Assembly (NCBI GenBank): GCA_016290325.1
Contig: JAEETL010000012.1
Span: 1-64,000 of the forward strand
Direction of reading: 5' to 3'
Length of the DNA stretch: 64,000 nt
Source of the DNA: Muribaculaceae bacterium
Lineage (GTDB): Bacteria > Bacteroidota > Bacteroidia > Bacteroidales > Muribaculaceae
Shown: piece after piece, positions 53,002-62,260 of the stretch
Position numbering within the stretch: position 1 is the stretch's first letter
How the letters are laid out: every line of letters starts with the position of its first letter
The notes under the pieces: model-generated
Database searches by the model: none
What the model was told of the DNA's origin: nothing
What the model saw: the letters and a program-made list of their open reading frames with translations, nothing else
Made by a program: the position numbers and the translations under genes

Positions 53002-54828
53002 ATGAATAAAACCTTCAACTATCGCCGTCGCCCGACATTGAATGTCTCTGTGGGAGAGATCCCTTTGGGCAGCGAGTATCCCGTCAGAGTGCAATCGATG
53101 ACCAACACTGCGACCGATGATGTGGAATCGAGTGCAAGCCAGTGCCAACGCATTGCATATGCTGGTGCCGATTATGTGCGCTTGACGGCTCAAGGTGTGG
53201 CTCAAGCCAATAGTATAGGTGAAATATCTAAGGTGTTGCGTGCCAACGGTTGCAATATACCCTTGATTGCCGATATCCATTTCAACAGGAATGCAGCCCT
53301 AGCGGCAGCAGCTGTGTGTGAGGGTGTGCGCATCAATCCCGGTAATTTTGCTGACCCTGCCCGCACATTCAAGCAATTGGAATACAGCAATGAGGAGTAC
53401 GAGGCCGAATTGGACCGTATCCGTGAGGCTCTGCTTCCATTTATCGCAGTCTGCCGCGAGCATCACACCGCCGTCAGGCTGGGTGTGAATCACGGCTCGC
53501 TAAGTGACCGCATCATGAGCCGTTATGGTAATACAGCGGAAGGCATGGTCGAGAGTGTGATGGAATACTTGAGGGTATTTGTCGCCGAGGGTTTCCTGGA
53601 TGTGGTCATCTCGATGAAGGCCTCAAACGTGGTGGTCATGGTGGAAGCCGTGCGCCGCTTGGTCGATGCCATGGACAAGGAGGATATGCACTTCCCGTTG
53701 CACTTAGGCGTGACCGAGGCAGGCTTTGGCGAGGACGGGCGCATCAAAAGCGCCGTTGGCATTGGTGCGTTGATGGCCGAGGGATTGGGTGATACCATCA
53801 GGGTGTCGCTCAGTGAGGACCCCGAGCTAGAGGTGCCGGTGGCTCGCAAACTGGTGGATTATATCGCGGCACGCGAGGGTCACGAGTTGATTGAGGGTGA
53901 TTACAGTGAAGGTTACAACCCGCTGTGTCCATCCCGTCGTGAGTCGGTGCCCGTTGCTGGATTGCTCGGAGGGACAATGCCTCCCGTAGTTATCGCCAGC
54001 TATCGTCCCGATGAGATTAACAGTGCGCCTGTGCCACCCGATTTCTACTATAGTGGCGATGGCATGATTGACGGTATGCACCGTTTCCTGGTGCCGCTGG
54101 GGCGTTGGGGCGGCGAGCGTAACGCTTATCCCCTGCTCACGCTGGGCGAGTGGGACCGTTGTCCCTCGACTCCATTGCGTTTCCTTCAGGTGCCAGCCAG
54201 CACTCCGGCTGACCGGTTGGAGTTCCTGCGTGGACGCAACGACACTGTGCTGGTGGTTACCCCAGTGGGTGTCAATATTCCTGGCAGCCAACAGGCTTTG
54301 ACCCATGCCCTTACCACCCTAGGCATCCATTGTCCGGTTGTGATGCGGAATACTTATCCTGACAGTTCAAACGAGTGGTTGCAGGTCAAGGCGGGTTCCG
54401 ATTTGGGCGCTGTGTTGCTGAATGGCCGTGCCGACGGCGTATGGCTGGAAGCGCCTAACATCCACAGCGGGCTAGATGTCGTGAGATATGCTTTTGCTGT
54501 CTTGCAGGCAGCTCGCCAACGCATCAGTAAGACTGAGTTTATTTCATGCCCGGGTTGTGGCAGAACCATGTTTGACCTTCAATCGACCGTTCACCTTGTT
54601 CAGCAAGCGACGGCCCACTTGAGCCACTTGAAAATAGGCGTCATGGGCTGTATTGTCAATGGTCCGGGTGAGATGGCCGATGCCGATTATGGTTATGTGG
54701 GTGCTGCTGCAGGTCGCATCAGCCTTTACAAGGGCAAGCAGTGTGTAGAGATGAACATCCCCGAGCAAGAAGCCATTGACCGTCTCGTGGCGCTCATCAA
54801 GCAGAACGGAGATTGGGTAGAACCCTGA
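53002..54828 (+). CDS. ispG: 4-hydroxy-3-methylbut-2-en-1-yl diphosphate synthase IspG, long form
   Basis: Penultimate enzyme of the MEP isoprenoid pathway, 608 residues from the ATG at 53002 (the frame extends to a TTG at 52969). The N-terminal TIM barrel has VRVQSMTNTATDD, LIADIHFN, CEGVRINPGNF and HLGVTEAGFG. A long insert separates it from the C-terminal cluster domain with Cys516 and Cys519 (CPGCGRT) and Cys550 (CIVNGPGE). The insert-containing form is known from plants and Bacteroidetes. Downstream of rpoN and the PAP2-like gene in one unit. Confidence 0.95.
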   Translation: MNKTFNYRRRPTLNVSVGEIPLGSEYPVRVQSMTNTATDDVESSASQCQRIAYAGADYVRLTAQGVAQANSIGEISKVLRANGCNIPLIADIHFNRNAALAAAAVCEGVRINPGNFADPARTFKQLEYSNEEYEAELDRIREALLPFIAVCREHHTAVRLGVNHGSLSDRIMSRYGNTAEGMVESVMEYLRVFVAEGFLDVVISMKASNVVVMVEAVRRLVDAMDKEDMHFPLHLGVTEAGFGEDGRIKSAVGIGALMAEGLGDTIRVSLSEDPELEVPVARKLVDYIAAREGHELIEGDYSEGYNPLCPSRRESVPVAGLLGGTMPPVVIASYRPDEINSAPVPPDFYYSGDGMIDGMHRFLVPLGRWGGERNAYPLLTLGEWDRCPSTPLRFLQVPASTPADRLEFLRGRNDTVLVVTPVGVNIPGSQQALTHALTTLGIHCPVVMRNTYPDSSNEWLQVKAGSDLGAVLLNGRADGVWLEAPNIHSGLDVVRYAFAVLQAARQRISKTEFISCPGCGRTMFDLQSTVHLVQQATAHLSHLKIGVMGCIVNGPGEMADADYGYVGAAAGRISLYKGKQCVEMNIPEQEAIDRLVALIKQNGDWVEP

Positions 54829-54852
54829 TGGTATAGATAATAAGCCAAAAAG

Positions 54853-55848
54853 ATGAAAAAGATAGCCTTCTTGCTGATTATCACTGCGATATTTGCCTCG
54901 TGCAGCAGTAGCGGTTTTAAGATTGACGGTAATATCGCCAACCTGGAAGGTGATGCAGTCCGTGTGCTTTTCAGGGCAGATTCGGGTGTCGTTGACGAGC
55001 GTGTAACTGCTGACAGGAAGGGCGAATTTACCTTCAAGGGCGAGTCAACCAACCCCGTGCTGGTGAGCGTGCTGAGCCTTCGTGGTGAGCCGTTGGCCAT
55101 GATGGTTGCCGTAAATGGAGACCGCCTGAAACTCTCGGGTGACGCCAGTAAGGCCATGGGTGTCAAAGTCAGCGGTAATCACTTGAACGAGGAGTGGCAG
55201 CTGTTCCGAGACGAGCATGGCTCTTTTTACACTGACCCTAATCCTAGCCGCCTGAATGCCGCCATCGAGAAATATGTGCGTGAACATCCATCTGATCTGC
55301 TTTCAACAGTGTTGCTCATGGCCGATTATACCGATTACAGTGATCGTGCTAAGGTGGAGAAACTGCTTGGGGGCATTGACGGCAAATGCCGTCCTGAGTC
55401 GCTTACCGAAGTCTTCACTGGGCTGTCAAGTGCAAACGCAAGCAATCGCTCCCAATTACCCCGATTGATGTCGCTCACGCTGATTAAGCACGGCTCAGAA
55501 TTTGAAAAAATAGATCTGATGGGCCATGTGACTCTGCTGAATTTATGGGCTAAGCCTCAGACCGAAAGGGACCGTACCATTAACGCCATCAAGGCTCTTG
55601 AAGGCGCTGGGAAAAGCGCGGTCAAGGTAATTGATGTGCTCATTGAGAGCGACTCGCTCAGATGGCATGAGACCATTGCCAATGATCCCCAAGGTTGGTC
55701 GCATTACTGGGCCCCGGGTGGACCGTTGGAGCCGGGAATCCAATTGTTGCGTGTCACGTCGGCACCATGGTATGCTGTTGTAGATAGCGCTGGTCTTATC
55801 GCCTATTCAGGTCCTAGCCTTGACAATGCTATCAAGCATTTGAAGTGA
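54853..55848 (+). CDS. DUF4369 lipoprotein with thioredoxin-like domain lacking CxxC
   Basis: A 331-residue lipoprotein (lipobox ending at Cys17, IFASC). The N-terminal DUF4369-like domain (about 20-120) has GNIANLEGDAVRVLF and ADRKGEFTFKGES. A helical linker leads to a thioredoxin-like C-terminus (about 215-331), where LLNLWAKPQTERD stands where TlpA/ResA relatives have a WxxWCxxC site. Both redox cysteines are missing, so it is unlikely to be a thiol oxidoreductase. It is 24 bases after ispG. Confidence 0.8.
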   Translation: MKKIAFLLIITAIFASCSSSGFKIDGNIANLEGDAVRVLFRADSGVVDERVTADRKGEFTFKGESTNPVLVSVLSLRGEPLAMMVAVNGDRLKLSGDASKAMGVKVSGNHLNEEWQLFRDEHGSFYTDPNPSRLNAAIEKYVREHPSDLLSTVLLMADYTDYSDRAKVEKLLGGIDGKCRPESLTEVFTGLSSANASNRSQLPRLMSLTLIKHGSEFEKIDLMGHVTLLNLWAKPQTERDRTINAIKALEGAGKSAVKVIDVLIESDSLRWHETIANDPQGWSHYWAPGGPLEPGIQLLRVTSAPWYAVVDSAGLIAYSGPSLDNAIKHLK

Positions 55849-56123
55849 GCGCGCTATGCCATGGCGATAAATTCTGTGGCAAAGTACTCGCAATTTTTAT
55901 TTAGACATCAGTTCAAATGACCGATTGGGGTTAAAACTGTTGTAAAAACGTTAATCTTGTTTTTTGAAAAGAGCCTTCAACAGTCAGCGATTGTTTGAAA
56001 AATAGCTATAAAAATGACCGAAAACTGTTAGTTTTTGGTCAGAAAAACGTCGTTATCCCTTAAAATAAATGGGTTGAGAACTAAAAACTTGATTTTTTTA
56101 TGCCCCACGTTAAGAAAATGATG
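55849..56123. other. gene-free spacer before secDF
   Basis: AT-rich, no gene seen. It holds an 11-bp hairpin with one G-U pair and a 3-base loop at 56016-56040 (GACC...GGTC, AAAACT/AGTTTT), with no T run on the plus strand. It lies before the secDF promoter box and so is not in the main secDF transcript. Confidence 0.55.
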
Positions 56124-56132
56124 TATATTTGC
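56124..56132 (+). promoter_or_regulatory. promoter -7 box of secDF
   Basis: Reads TATATTTGC, a full match, 63 bases before the secDF start. Confidence 0.65.
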
Positions 56133-56195
56133 AGGCTGAAAAATACGTTTGAAGCGGAATTTAACAAAAATTAATTAAATAATTCACAATTAAAA

Positions 56196-59165
56196 ATGCA
56201 AATTAAAGGTTTTATTAGACTCATTACTGCGTTATTGATCTTGATTTGCCTCTTCTATCTGACTTTCACTGTGGTGAGCAATCACTATCAGAACAAGGCA
56301 GAGCAGAAGGCGCTTGCTGCTGCCGGCATTAAGTCGCCGGACACCAGCAACGAGGTGTACAAGGCTGCTTTGAATGAGTATTTGGATTCACTCGCTAATG
56401 AGAAGGTGTACCTTGGTTACTACACTTTCCAAGAAGTTCGTGAGAAAGAGTTAGGCCTCGGCCTTGACTTGAAGGGTGGTATGAACGTGACACTGCAGAT
56501 CTCGGTGCCCGACATCTTGCGCGCGCTCGCGAACAATAATCCAGACAAGAAGTTTAACCAGGCCATTGACAACGTGATGAAGAGCCAGACCGCTCAGGAC
56601 GACTTCGTCGGCTCCTTCTGCAAGGAGTACAAGAAGATTGCTCCCGAGGGCAACTTGGCTCAGATTTTCCGTGGCATCGAGAAGATCGCTGCCAATCCCA
56701 CTGCCAGTGACCGTGAAGTCCAGAACATCCTCAACGAGGAGGTGAACAGTATGGTGGACAACTCCTACAAGGTGTTGCGTAACCGTATTGACCGTTTTGG
56801 CGTGGTACAACCCAATATCCAGAAGTTGCAGAGCACGGGTCGCATCCTGCTCGAGCTCCCTGGTGTTAAGGAACCCGAGCGCGTGCGCAAGCTGTTGCAG
56901 GGTGCCGCTAACCTGGAGTTCTATGAGACCTACACGCTGGGTGACATCGTTGGCTCACTGCGTCAGCTTAGCGACCAGGCTAAGGCCAACATCACCACCG
57001 CTGATGCAACTGCTGCTGCCGACACTACCGCTAAGGCTGCTGCCGACACGACCAAGGCTGCCGAGCCCGTCAAGGAAGACAAGAACGCCCTGACTCTGGC
57101 CCAGCTGACCGGTTTTGAGGCTCTTGCTGGTGGTAACCCCGGTTCACCCGTTTTGGGTTATGTTAGCGCTAGCGATACCGCTGCCGTTAATAAGATTATC
57201 CGCTCGGCAACTGCAAAGACCATCCTGCCCGCTGACCTGAAGTTGGCTTGGACTGTTAAGCCCGAGAGCATGCAGAACGGTCATGAGGCCTTCCAGCTGG
57301 TTGCCCTGCGCACCGTTAACGGCCAGCCCGTCCTGAACGGTGATGTCGTTACCCGCGCTAGCAGCGAGTTTGATAACCTGCAGGGTCAGGTAGTGTCGAT
57401 GACCATGAACGATGAGGGCGCCCGTCAGTGGAGCCGCATCACTGGTCAGAACATCGGCAAGGCTATCGCCATCGTGCTTGACGACCAGGTTTACTCGTTC
57501 CCCAATGTTAACAGCCAGATTGACGGTGGTCGCTCACAGATCAGTGGCCGTTTCACCCCTGAGGAGGCTAATGACCTTGCAAACGTGCTCGAGTCTGGTA
57601 AGATGGTAGCACGTGTGAATGTGGCTAGTGAGAGCGTTATTGGTCCGTCGCTGGGTAAGGAATCCATCGAGAAGGGTCTCCGCTCGTTCGTCATCGCCCT
57701 CGTGCTGTTGATGTTCTTCATGTGGTTTGCTTATGGCTGGCAGGCTGGTTCAATCGCCAACCTCGGTTTGATCCTCAACCTGTTCTTTACCATCGGTATT
57801 CTTGCTTCGTTCCGTAGTGTGCTCACCCTGCCTGGTATCGCCGGTATTGTGCTGACGCTTGGTATGGCGGTGGATGCTAACGTGCTTATCTTCGAGCGTT
57901 GTAAGGAGGAGTTGCGTGCTGGCAAGGGCCTCAAGGCTGCCGTCAGCGATGGTTACAAGAATGCATTCTCGGCCATCTTTGACTCTAACTTGACCACTAT
58001 CATCACTGGTATCATCCTGATTCTGTTGGGTTCTGGTCCCATCCGCGGTTTTGCCGTTACGTTGGTAATCGGTATCTGCTGCTCGTTCTTCACTGCTGTG
58101 TTCGCTACCCGTCTGGTGATGGAGCACTTCGTGAACAAGGGCACCTTCGACAAGATGACCTTCAGCACCTCGCTGACCCGCAACCTGATGCAGAATGTGA
58201 ACTTCAACTTCATGGGCGCTGCCAAGAAGACTTCTGTTATCGTGCTCGCCCTGATCGCCATCATGGCTATCCTGTTCGCCGTTCGTGGTTTGAGCCGTGG
58301 TATCGACTTCTCAGGTGGTCGCAACTATGTTGTTCAATTTGACCATCCTGTTAAGACCCAGGCCTTGGAGAACCAGCTCACCGAACTGATGCCCGGTGCT
58401 AACACTTCAGTCATCACCATCGATAACGACACCAAGGTGCGCGTATCGACCAACTACAAGATTGAAGACAATAGTGAGGGTGTTGATGACGAGATCATGG
58501 ACAAGCTCTATAATGGCTTGAAGAGTGATCTTGGCACGATGACCAAGGATGACTTCAGCATGTCTAACGAGAGTGTTGGTGTTGTATCGAGCGAAACCGT
58601 AGGTCCGAGCATCGCAAGCGACATGACCCGTCAGGCCATTTGGGCAGTGCTCTTCTCACTGCTTGCTATGGCACTGTACATCCTGTTCCGTTTCCGCAAC
58701 ATCGCGTTCTCTATCGGCGCTCTGGCAGCCGTAGCGTTCACCTCGTTTGTGGTAATCGGTTTCTACAACCTGCATGGCCTGCTGCCCTTCTCAATGGAGA
58801 TTGACCAGACCTTTATTGCCGCTATCCTGACCGTTATCGGTTATCAGGTGAACGATACAGTGGTTGTATTTGACCGTGTGCGTGAGTACCGCAAGCTCTA
58901 TCCGAAGCAGGATCTCTACACGACCTTCAACAAGGCGTTGTGCAGCACCCTGTCACGTACCATGATGACCTCTATCACGACCTTGCTCGTGTTGTTCATC
59001 ATGCTGTTCTTCGGTGGTGAGAGCATCCGCAGCTTCATCTTCGCGATGATCCTCGGTGTTATCATCGGTACCTGCTCGTCACTGTTTATCGCTTCGCCCG
59101 TGGCTTACTGGATTGCCCGTCGCAGCGATAAGAAGGAGGCCGCTTTGGCATCCGCCAGGAAGTAA
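56196..59165 (+). CDS. secDF: protein translocase SecDF fusion
   Basis: Fused RND-type export motor, 989 residues, that uses proton flow to help SecYEG translocation. The SecD half has a first helix (7-25), LGLDLKGGMNVTLQI, a large periplasmic P1 domain with an Ala/Thr/Asp-rich insert (about 270-300), and five helices (about 495-650) with LGMAVDANVLIFER. The SecF half starts near 660, with GIDFSGGRNYVVQF and IGYQVNDTVVVFDRVRE. Fusion into one protein is usual for Bacteroidetes. It has its own promoter and terminator. Confidence 0.96.
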   Translation: MQIKGFIRLITALLILICLFYLTFTVVSNHYQNKAEQKALAAAGIKSPDTSNEVYKAALNEYLDSLANEKVYLGYYTFQEVREKELGLGLDLKGGMNVTLQISVPDILRALANNNPDKKFNQAIDNVMKSQTAQDDFVGSFCKEYKKIAPEGNLAQIFRGIEKIAANPTASDREVQNILNEEVNSMVDNSYKVLRNRIDRFGVVQPNIQKLQSTGRILLELPGVKEPERVRKLLQGAANLEFYETYTLGDIVGSLRQLSDQAKANITTADATAAADTTAKAAADTTKAAEPVKEDKNALTLAQLTGFEALAGGNPGSPVLGYVSASDTAAVNKIIRSATAKTILPADLKLAWTVKPESMQNGHEAFQLVALRTVNGQPVLNGDVVTRASSEFDNLQGQVVSMTMNDEGARQWSRITGQNIGKAIAIVLDDQVYSFPNVNSQIDGGRSQISGRFTPEEANDLANVLESGKMVARVNVASESVIGPSLGKESIEKGLRSFVIALVLLMFFMWFAYGWQAGSIANLGLILNLFFTIGILASFRSVLTLPGIAGIVLTLGMAVDANVLIFERCKEELRAGKGLKAAVSDGYKNAFSAIFDSNLTTIITGIILILLGSGPIRGFAVTLVIGICCSFFTAVFATRLVMEHFVNKGTFDKMTFSTSLTRNLMQNVNFNFMGAAKKTSVIVLALIAIMAILFAVRGLSRGIDFSGGRNYVVQFDHPVKTQALENQLTELMPGANTSVITIDNDTKVRVSTNYKIEDNSEGVDDEIMDKLYNGLKSDLGTMTKDDFSMSNESVGVVSSETVGPSIASDMTRQAIWAVLFSLLAMALYILFRFRNIAFSIGALAAVAFTSFVVIGFYNLHGLLPFSMEIDQTFIAAILTVIGYQVNDTVVVFDRVREYRKLYPKQDLYTTFNKALCSTLSRTMMTSITTLLVLFIMLFFGGESIRSFIFAMILGVIIGTCSSLFIASPVAYWIARRSDKKEAALASARK

Positions 59166-59186
59166 TTCCTGACCAAGAAATAGCAG

Positions 59187-59231
59187 ACCGGCTGGTTACA
59201 CAGCCAGTGGCGATTGGGCCAGCCGGTTTCT
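59187..59231 (+). terminator. intrinsic terminator of secDF
   Basis: ACCGGCTGG pairs with CCAGCCGGT (59187-59195 with 59219-59227), followed by TTTCTT. Confidence 0.7.
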
Positions 59232-59235
59232 TGAT

Positions 59236-59310
59236 GCTCCTGTAGTTCAATGGATAGAATGGAGGTTTCCTAAACCTTAGATTTGGGTTCGATTCCCAGC
59301 GGGAGTACCA
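59236..59310 (+). tRNA. tRNA-Arg(CCT)
   Basis: A 75-base tRNA. Acceptor GCTCCTG pairs with CGGGAGT, the D loop contains TTCAATGGATAGAA, and the anticodon loop TTCCTAA gives anticodon CCT. The T loop is GGTTCGATTCCC and the 3' CCA is encoded. It starts 4 bases after the secDF terminator T run. Confidence 0.95.
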
Positions 59311-59315
59311 TAAGA

Positions 59316-59353
59316 AAAGAGCGCTGACAGCAATAGGCTGTCGGCGCTCTTTA
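59316..59353 (+). terminator. intrinsic terminator of tRNA-Arg(CCT)
   Basis: A stem of about 14 bp (AGAGCGC/GCGCTCT and TGACAGC/GCTGTCG) is followed by TTTATTTAT. Confidence 0.85.
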
Positions 59354-59378
59354 TTTATGCGGTTAAATTCCTTTTCAT

Positions 59379-59400
59379 GAGACGCAAAATTTTGCGTCTC
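59379..59400. repeat. perfect 22-bp palindrome
   Basis: GAGACGCAAAA is followed directly by its exact reverse complement. It lies between tRNA-Arg and the end of a glycosyltransferase gene. Similar GACGCAAAA palindromes are, from memory, common spacer repeats in Bacteroidetes. Confidence 0.8.
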
Positions 59401-59417
59401 TACTAGATGCTACAGTG

Positions 59418-60536
59418 TCAGGACTTCTTAGCCTGGGCGATGATGTCGTCATAGACTGCAATGACCTTTTGGATGTCAAAGCGGCTCTCGGCGAGTTTGC
59501 GGCTCTCGATCGACATCTGCTTTTTTTGCTCGGGGCTTAGTTCGATGTAGCGTGTGATAGCATCAACGAGTGAGGGTACGCTCTTGGGTTCAACGATGAA
59601 TCCGTTCACGCCATCCACGACGGTTTCCTTGCAGCCAAAGATGCTGGTGGTAATGATGGGCTTGCCGCATGAGCAGGCCTCCATGAGCGAGCGGTTCAGG
59701 CCCTCGCTGTAGTAGGACGGGATGGTGATGACGGTGCCTGGACGGCTGTACACCTCGAGCATGTTACTGAAGGTGCCCAAATACTCAATATAACCCTGCT
59801 TGACGTCGTTTTCCACCTCAGCCTTGGTGATGGCATTAGGATAATTAGTATCTAAACCGCCAACGACATGGAAATTAACATTGCTGAATTTCTTTTTGAC
59901 CTCTTTGGCTGCTCCGACAAATTCCCGGTAGCCCTTTTCTGGAATTAGGCGGGCAATGAATGTGAACGTCGAGTCACTGGAAGAGTTATCATAGAAGGGA
60001 TAGCTTTTATTATTCACACCCTCGCCACCTTGCAGCCAGATTATTCTATCTTTTTTTATTAGATGCTTGTTAATAATCGTGTTGTAATTACTCTCGTTGA
60101 GCACCATGATGTATTGTGTACATTTCATGCTGATGCGGTACAAGAATCTTGCAATCTTTGATTTCAAGTCATTGTGTGAGAAGGAGTAACCAAGCCCGGC
60201 CATCATACAAGTATTGCCGATACCTAATAATTTAGCAGCAATAGCTCCAAAAACATTGGGCTTAATGGTGAAATTGAAAATATAGTCGGGCTTCTCGGCT
60301 TTGAATATATTGTATAATTGCTTTAGATAGCTAATATTATCAGAAATACTTGCTGAGGTGCGATTAATTGATACGGGAACTAGTTTAGCTTTAGCCGGTA
60401 GGAAATTAAGAAGTTCGGGATTATCGTTAGGTGCAACCAATACAACTTCATGCCCTCTAGCCAGGAAGTGATTGATAATATCTATCCTAAAGTTAACTAG
60501 TCCTGACATGTTGTTATTATTCAAGAGTATTTTCAT
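59418..60536 (-). CDS. family 4 glycosyltransferase
   Basis: GT-B fold transferase of 372 residues. The N-terminal domain starts MKILLNNNNMSGLVNFRID and has HEVVLVAPND. The C-terminal domain has TFIARLIPEKGYREF, IPSYYSEGLNRSLMEACSCGKPII (split here only by position, about 274-298) and NGFIVEP. It resembles capsule and O-antigen enzymes of the PglA/CapM type. The N-terminal half is clearly more AT-rich than the C-terminal half and the neighbours, suggesting exchange in the domain that binds the acceptor. It lies 60 bases after another glycosyltransferase gene. Confidence 0.9.
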   Translation of the reverse strand: MKILLNNNNMSGLVNFRIDIINHFLARGHEVVLVAPNDNPELLNFLPAKAKLVPVSINRTSASISDNISYLKQLYNIFKAEKPDYIFNFTIKPNVFGAIAAKLLGIGNTCMMAGLGYSFSHNDLKSKIARFLYRISMKCTQYIMVLNESNYNTIINKHLIKKDRIIWLQGGEGVNNKSYPFYDNSSSDSTFTFIARLIPEKGYREFVGAAKEVKKKFSNVNFHVVGGLDTNYPNAITKAEVENDVKQGYIEYLGTFSNMLEVYSRPGTVITIPSYYSEGLNRSLMEACSCGKPIITTSIFGCKETVVDGVNGFIVEPKSVPSLVDAITRYIELSPEQKKQMSIESRKLAESRFDIQKVIAVYDDIIAQAKKS

Positions 60537-60596
60537 TCTGATAATGATTTTAGTTGGTAAGGGGATTAGTATGAATCTCAGAAGAATTTGTTAATA

Positions 60597-61397
60597 CTAA
60601 TTGGGTTTTGTCTTGCGGTGGAAGTGGTCATACAGCCAGGTGGGCATGGCCCATTTGAGCATGGGGACGATGACGCTCTCGGGGTAGTGCCACCAGGGTA
60701 GGCGGAAGGCTCGGCAGATGCGCAGTCGCATGAATATTTCGTTGCGGCGAGCCTTGAAGTTGCGTCGCCTGGTCGCATTGCGGTCGTCACGCATCATGTA
60801 AAGGGGCTGTTCGAGGCAATAGCCCTTGTAGCCCTGTTGATAGAGTTTTAGCCACAAGTGCTGGTCCTCAAGCCTAAGCAGATAGTCTGAGACCGTGTAT
60901 CCGCCCACGGCCCTGTAAGCCGTGAGTCGCATCATAACAGGAGCATGGCAGAACGTGCGCCCATGCAGGAAATCGAGCCCAGTAGGGTCGTTGTGCTGCT
61001 TGCCGCGCCTGAATTCTCCCTGTTCGTCATAGTAGATCATCGGGCTACTCACAAAGGCATACTCGGGGTGCTCGTCCAGGAAATTGATTTCTTTTTCGAA
61101 GCGCTCAGGCAGTGAGATGTCATCACCGTCCATGCGAGCTACATACTCGGTATCGGCAAGTTCCAGACAACGGTTCAGGGTGTGGTTCAGCCCCATGTTT
61201 TTCTCATTCCTGATGAGAATGATATTGTCGTGACTGGCTGCATACTGGGCGGCTACTTCATAGGTGTTGTCGCTGGACCCGTCCTCGCACAAAATGACCT
61301 TAAAGTCCTGATAGGTCTGGGCATATAATGAGTCCAGTGCCTCGACGAGTGTGGATGCACAGTTATAAATGCCGATAATTACAGAGATACGTGCCAT
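60597..61397 (-). CDS. family 2 glycosyltransferase
   Basis: GT-A fold transferase of 266 residues starting ISVIIGIYNCASTLVEALDSL. It has VILCEDGSSDNT (nucleotide site), YVARMDGDDISLPERFEKEI with the DxD-type motif, and LRLEDQHLWLKLYQQG. It is probably part of surface-polysaccharide synthesis with the following family 4 gene. The promoter box is at 61501. GC content is like the surroundings, unlike the AT-rich half of its partner. Confidence 0.9.
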   Translation of the reverse strand: MARISVIIGIYNCASTLVEALDSLYAQTYQDFKVILCEDGSSDNTYEVAAQYAASHDNIILIRNEKNMGLNHTLNRCLELADTEYVARMDGDDISLPERFEKEINFLDEHPEYAFVSSPMIYYDEQGEFRRGKQHNDPTGLDFLHGRTFCHAPVMMRLTAYRAVGGYTVSDYLLRLEDQHLWLKLYQQGYKGYCLEQPLYMMRDDRNATRRRNFKARRNEIFMRLRICRAFRLPWWHYPESVIVPMLKWAMPTWLYDHFHRKTKPN

Positions 61398-61500
61398 GAT
61401 GTTGTCGTTTCAATCGTTAAAATGGGAATCCAAGGCCGTCAGTTCTTGAGGCTGATGCAGGGCTTCAAATTGTGGGGCTGGTTGCCCATGTTTCCAACTT

Positions 61501-61509
61501 ACAAAAGTA
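61501..61509 (-). promoter_or_regulatory. promoter -7 box of the glycosyltransferase pair
   Basis: Reads TACTTTTGT on the minus strand, 103 bases before the start at 61397. Confidence 0.5.
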
Positions 61510-61575
61510 GTTAAAAAAAAGCACATTTTGAACGGTTTGGTCAAAAAACTGTTGATGGCTTGTTTTGCGCTTACA

Positions 61576-61610
61576 CAAAACAAGCATTGGACTTGATGCC
61601 CAATGCTTGT
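61576..61610 (-). terminator. intrinsic terminator of the rubrerythrin unit
   Basis: ACAAGCATTGG pairs with CCAATGCTTGT (61580-61590 with 61600-61610). On the minus strand TTTTGTG follows. Confidence 0.8.
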
Positions 61611-61634
61611 TGTCGGGTGATGTGTACCGTTTAC

Positions 61635-62186
61635 TTATTTCTTAAAGAAGCGGTTGTACAGGCCTGTGAAGCCTTGTCCGTGGCGGGCCTCGTCGCGGGC
61701 CATCTCGTGAACGGTGTCATGGATGGCGTCAAGGTTCTGGGCCTTGGCGAGCTTAGCGATGCGGAACTTGTCCTCACATGCGCCAGCCTCAGCTGCCATG
61801 CGCTTCTCGAGGTTGGTTTTGGTGTCCCAAACTACCTCGCCCAGCAGCTCGGCAAACTTGGCGGCATGCTCGGCCTCCTCAAAGGCGTAGCGCTTGAAGG
61901 CCTCGGCCACCTCAGGATAACCCTCACGGTCAGCCTGGCGTGACATGGCCAGATACATGCCCACCTCGGAGCATTCGCCCTCGAAATGTGCCTTGAGTCC
62001 TGCAAGGATTTCGGGGTCAACACCCTTAGCCACGCCGATAACGTGCTCGGCGGCATAGGTTACCTCCTCATCTTCCTTGAGCTCCTTGAATTTCTCAGCG
62101 GGTTGTTTACACTGCGGACATTTCTCGGGGGGCGTGTCACCCTCATGAACGTAACCACAAACGGTACAGATCCATTTTTTAGCCAT
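61635..62186 (-). CDS. rbr: rubrerythrin with N-terminal rubredoxin domain
   Basis: Peroxide-scavenging di-iron protein, 183 residues, typical of anaerobes. The order is reversed relative to classical rubrerythrin: the rubredoxin-type site comes first ([20 protein letters not shown], 8-27), then the ferritin-like four-helix domain with [24 protein letters not shown] and MARDEARHG. It reduces hydrogen peroxide with electrons from NADH via other carriers. A 37-residue rubredoxin gene lies 74 bases upstream on the same strand and is nearly a copy of its N-terminus. Confidence 0.93.
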   Translation of the reverse strand: MAKKWICTVCGYVHEGDTPPEKCPQCKQPAEKFKELKEDEEVTYAAEHVIGVAKGVDPEILAGLKAHFEGECSEVGMYLAMSRQADREGYPEVAEAFKRYAFEEAEHAAKFAELLGEVVWDTKTNLEKRMAAEAGACEDKFRIAKLAKAQNLDAIHDTVHEMARDEARHGQGFTGLYNRFFKK

Positions 62187-62260
62187 AATCTCTAGTTATT
62201 AAGTTGTAAGTTTTAAGTTAAACAGATGTTGTCTTAAATGATTATCGAGGGATAAGGTTG

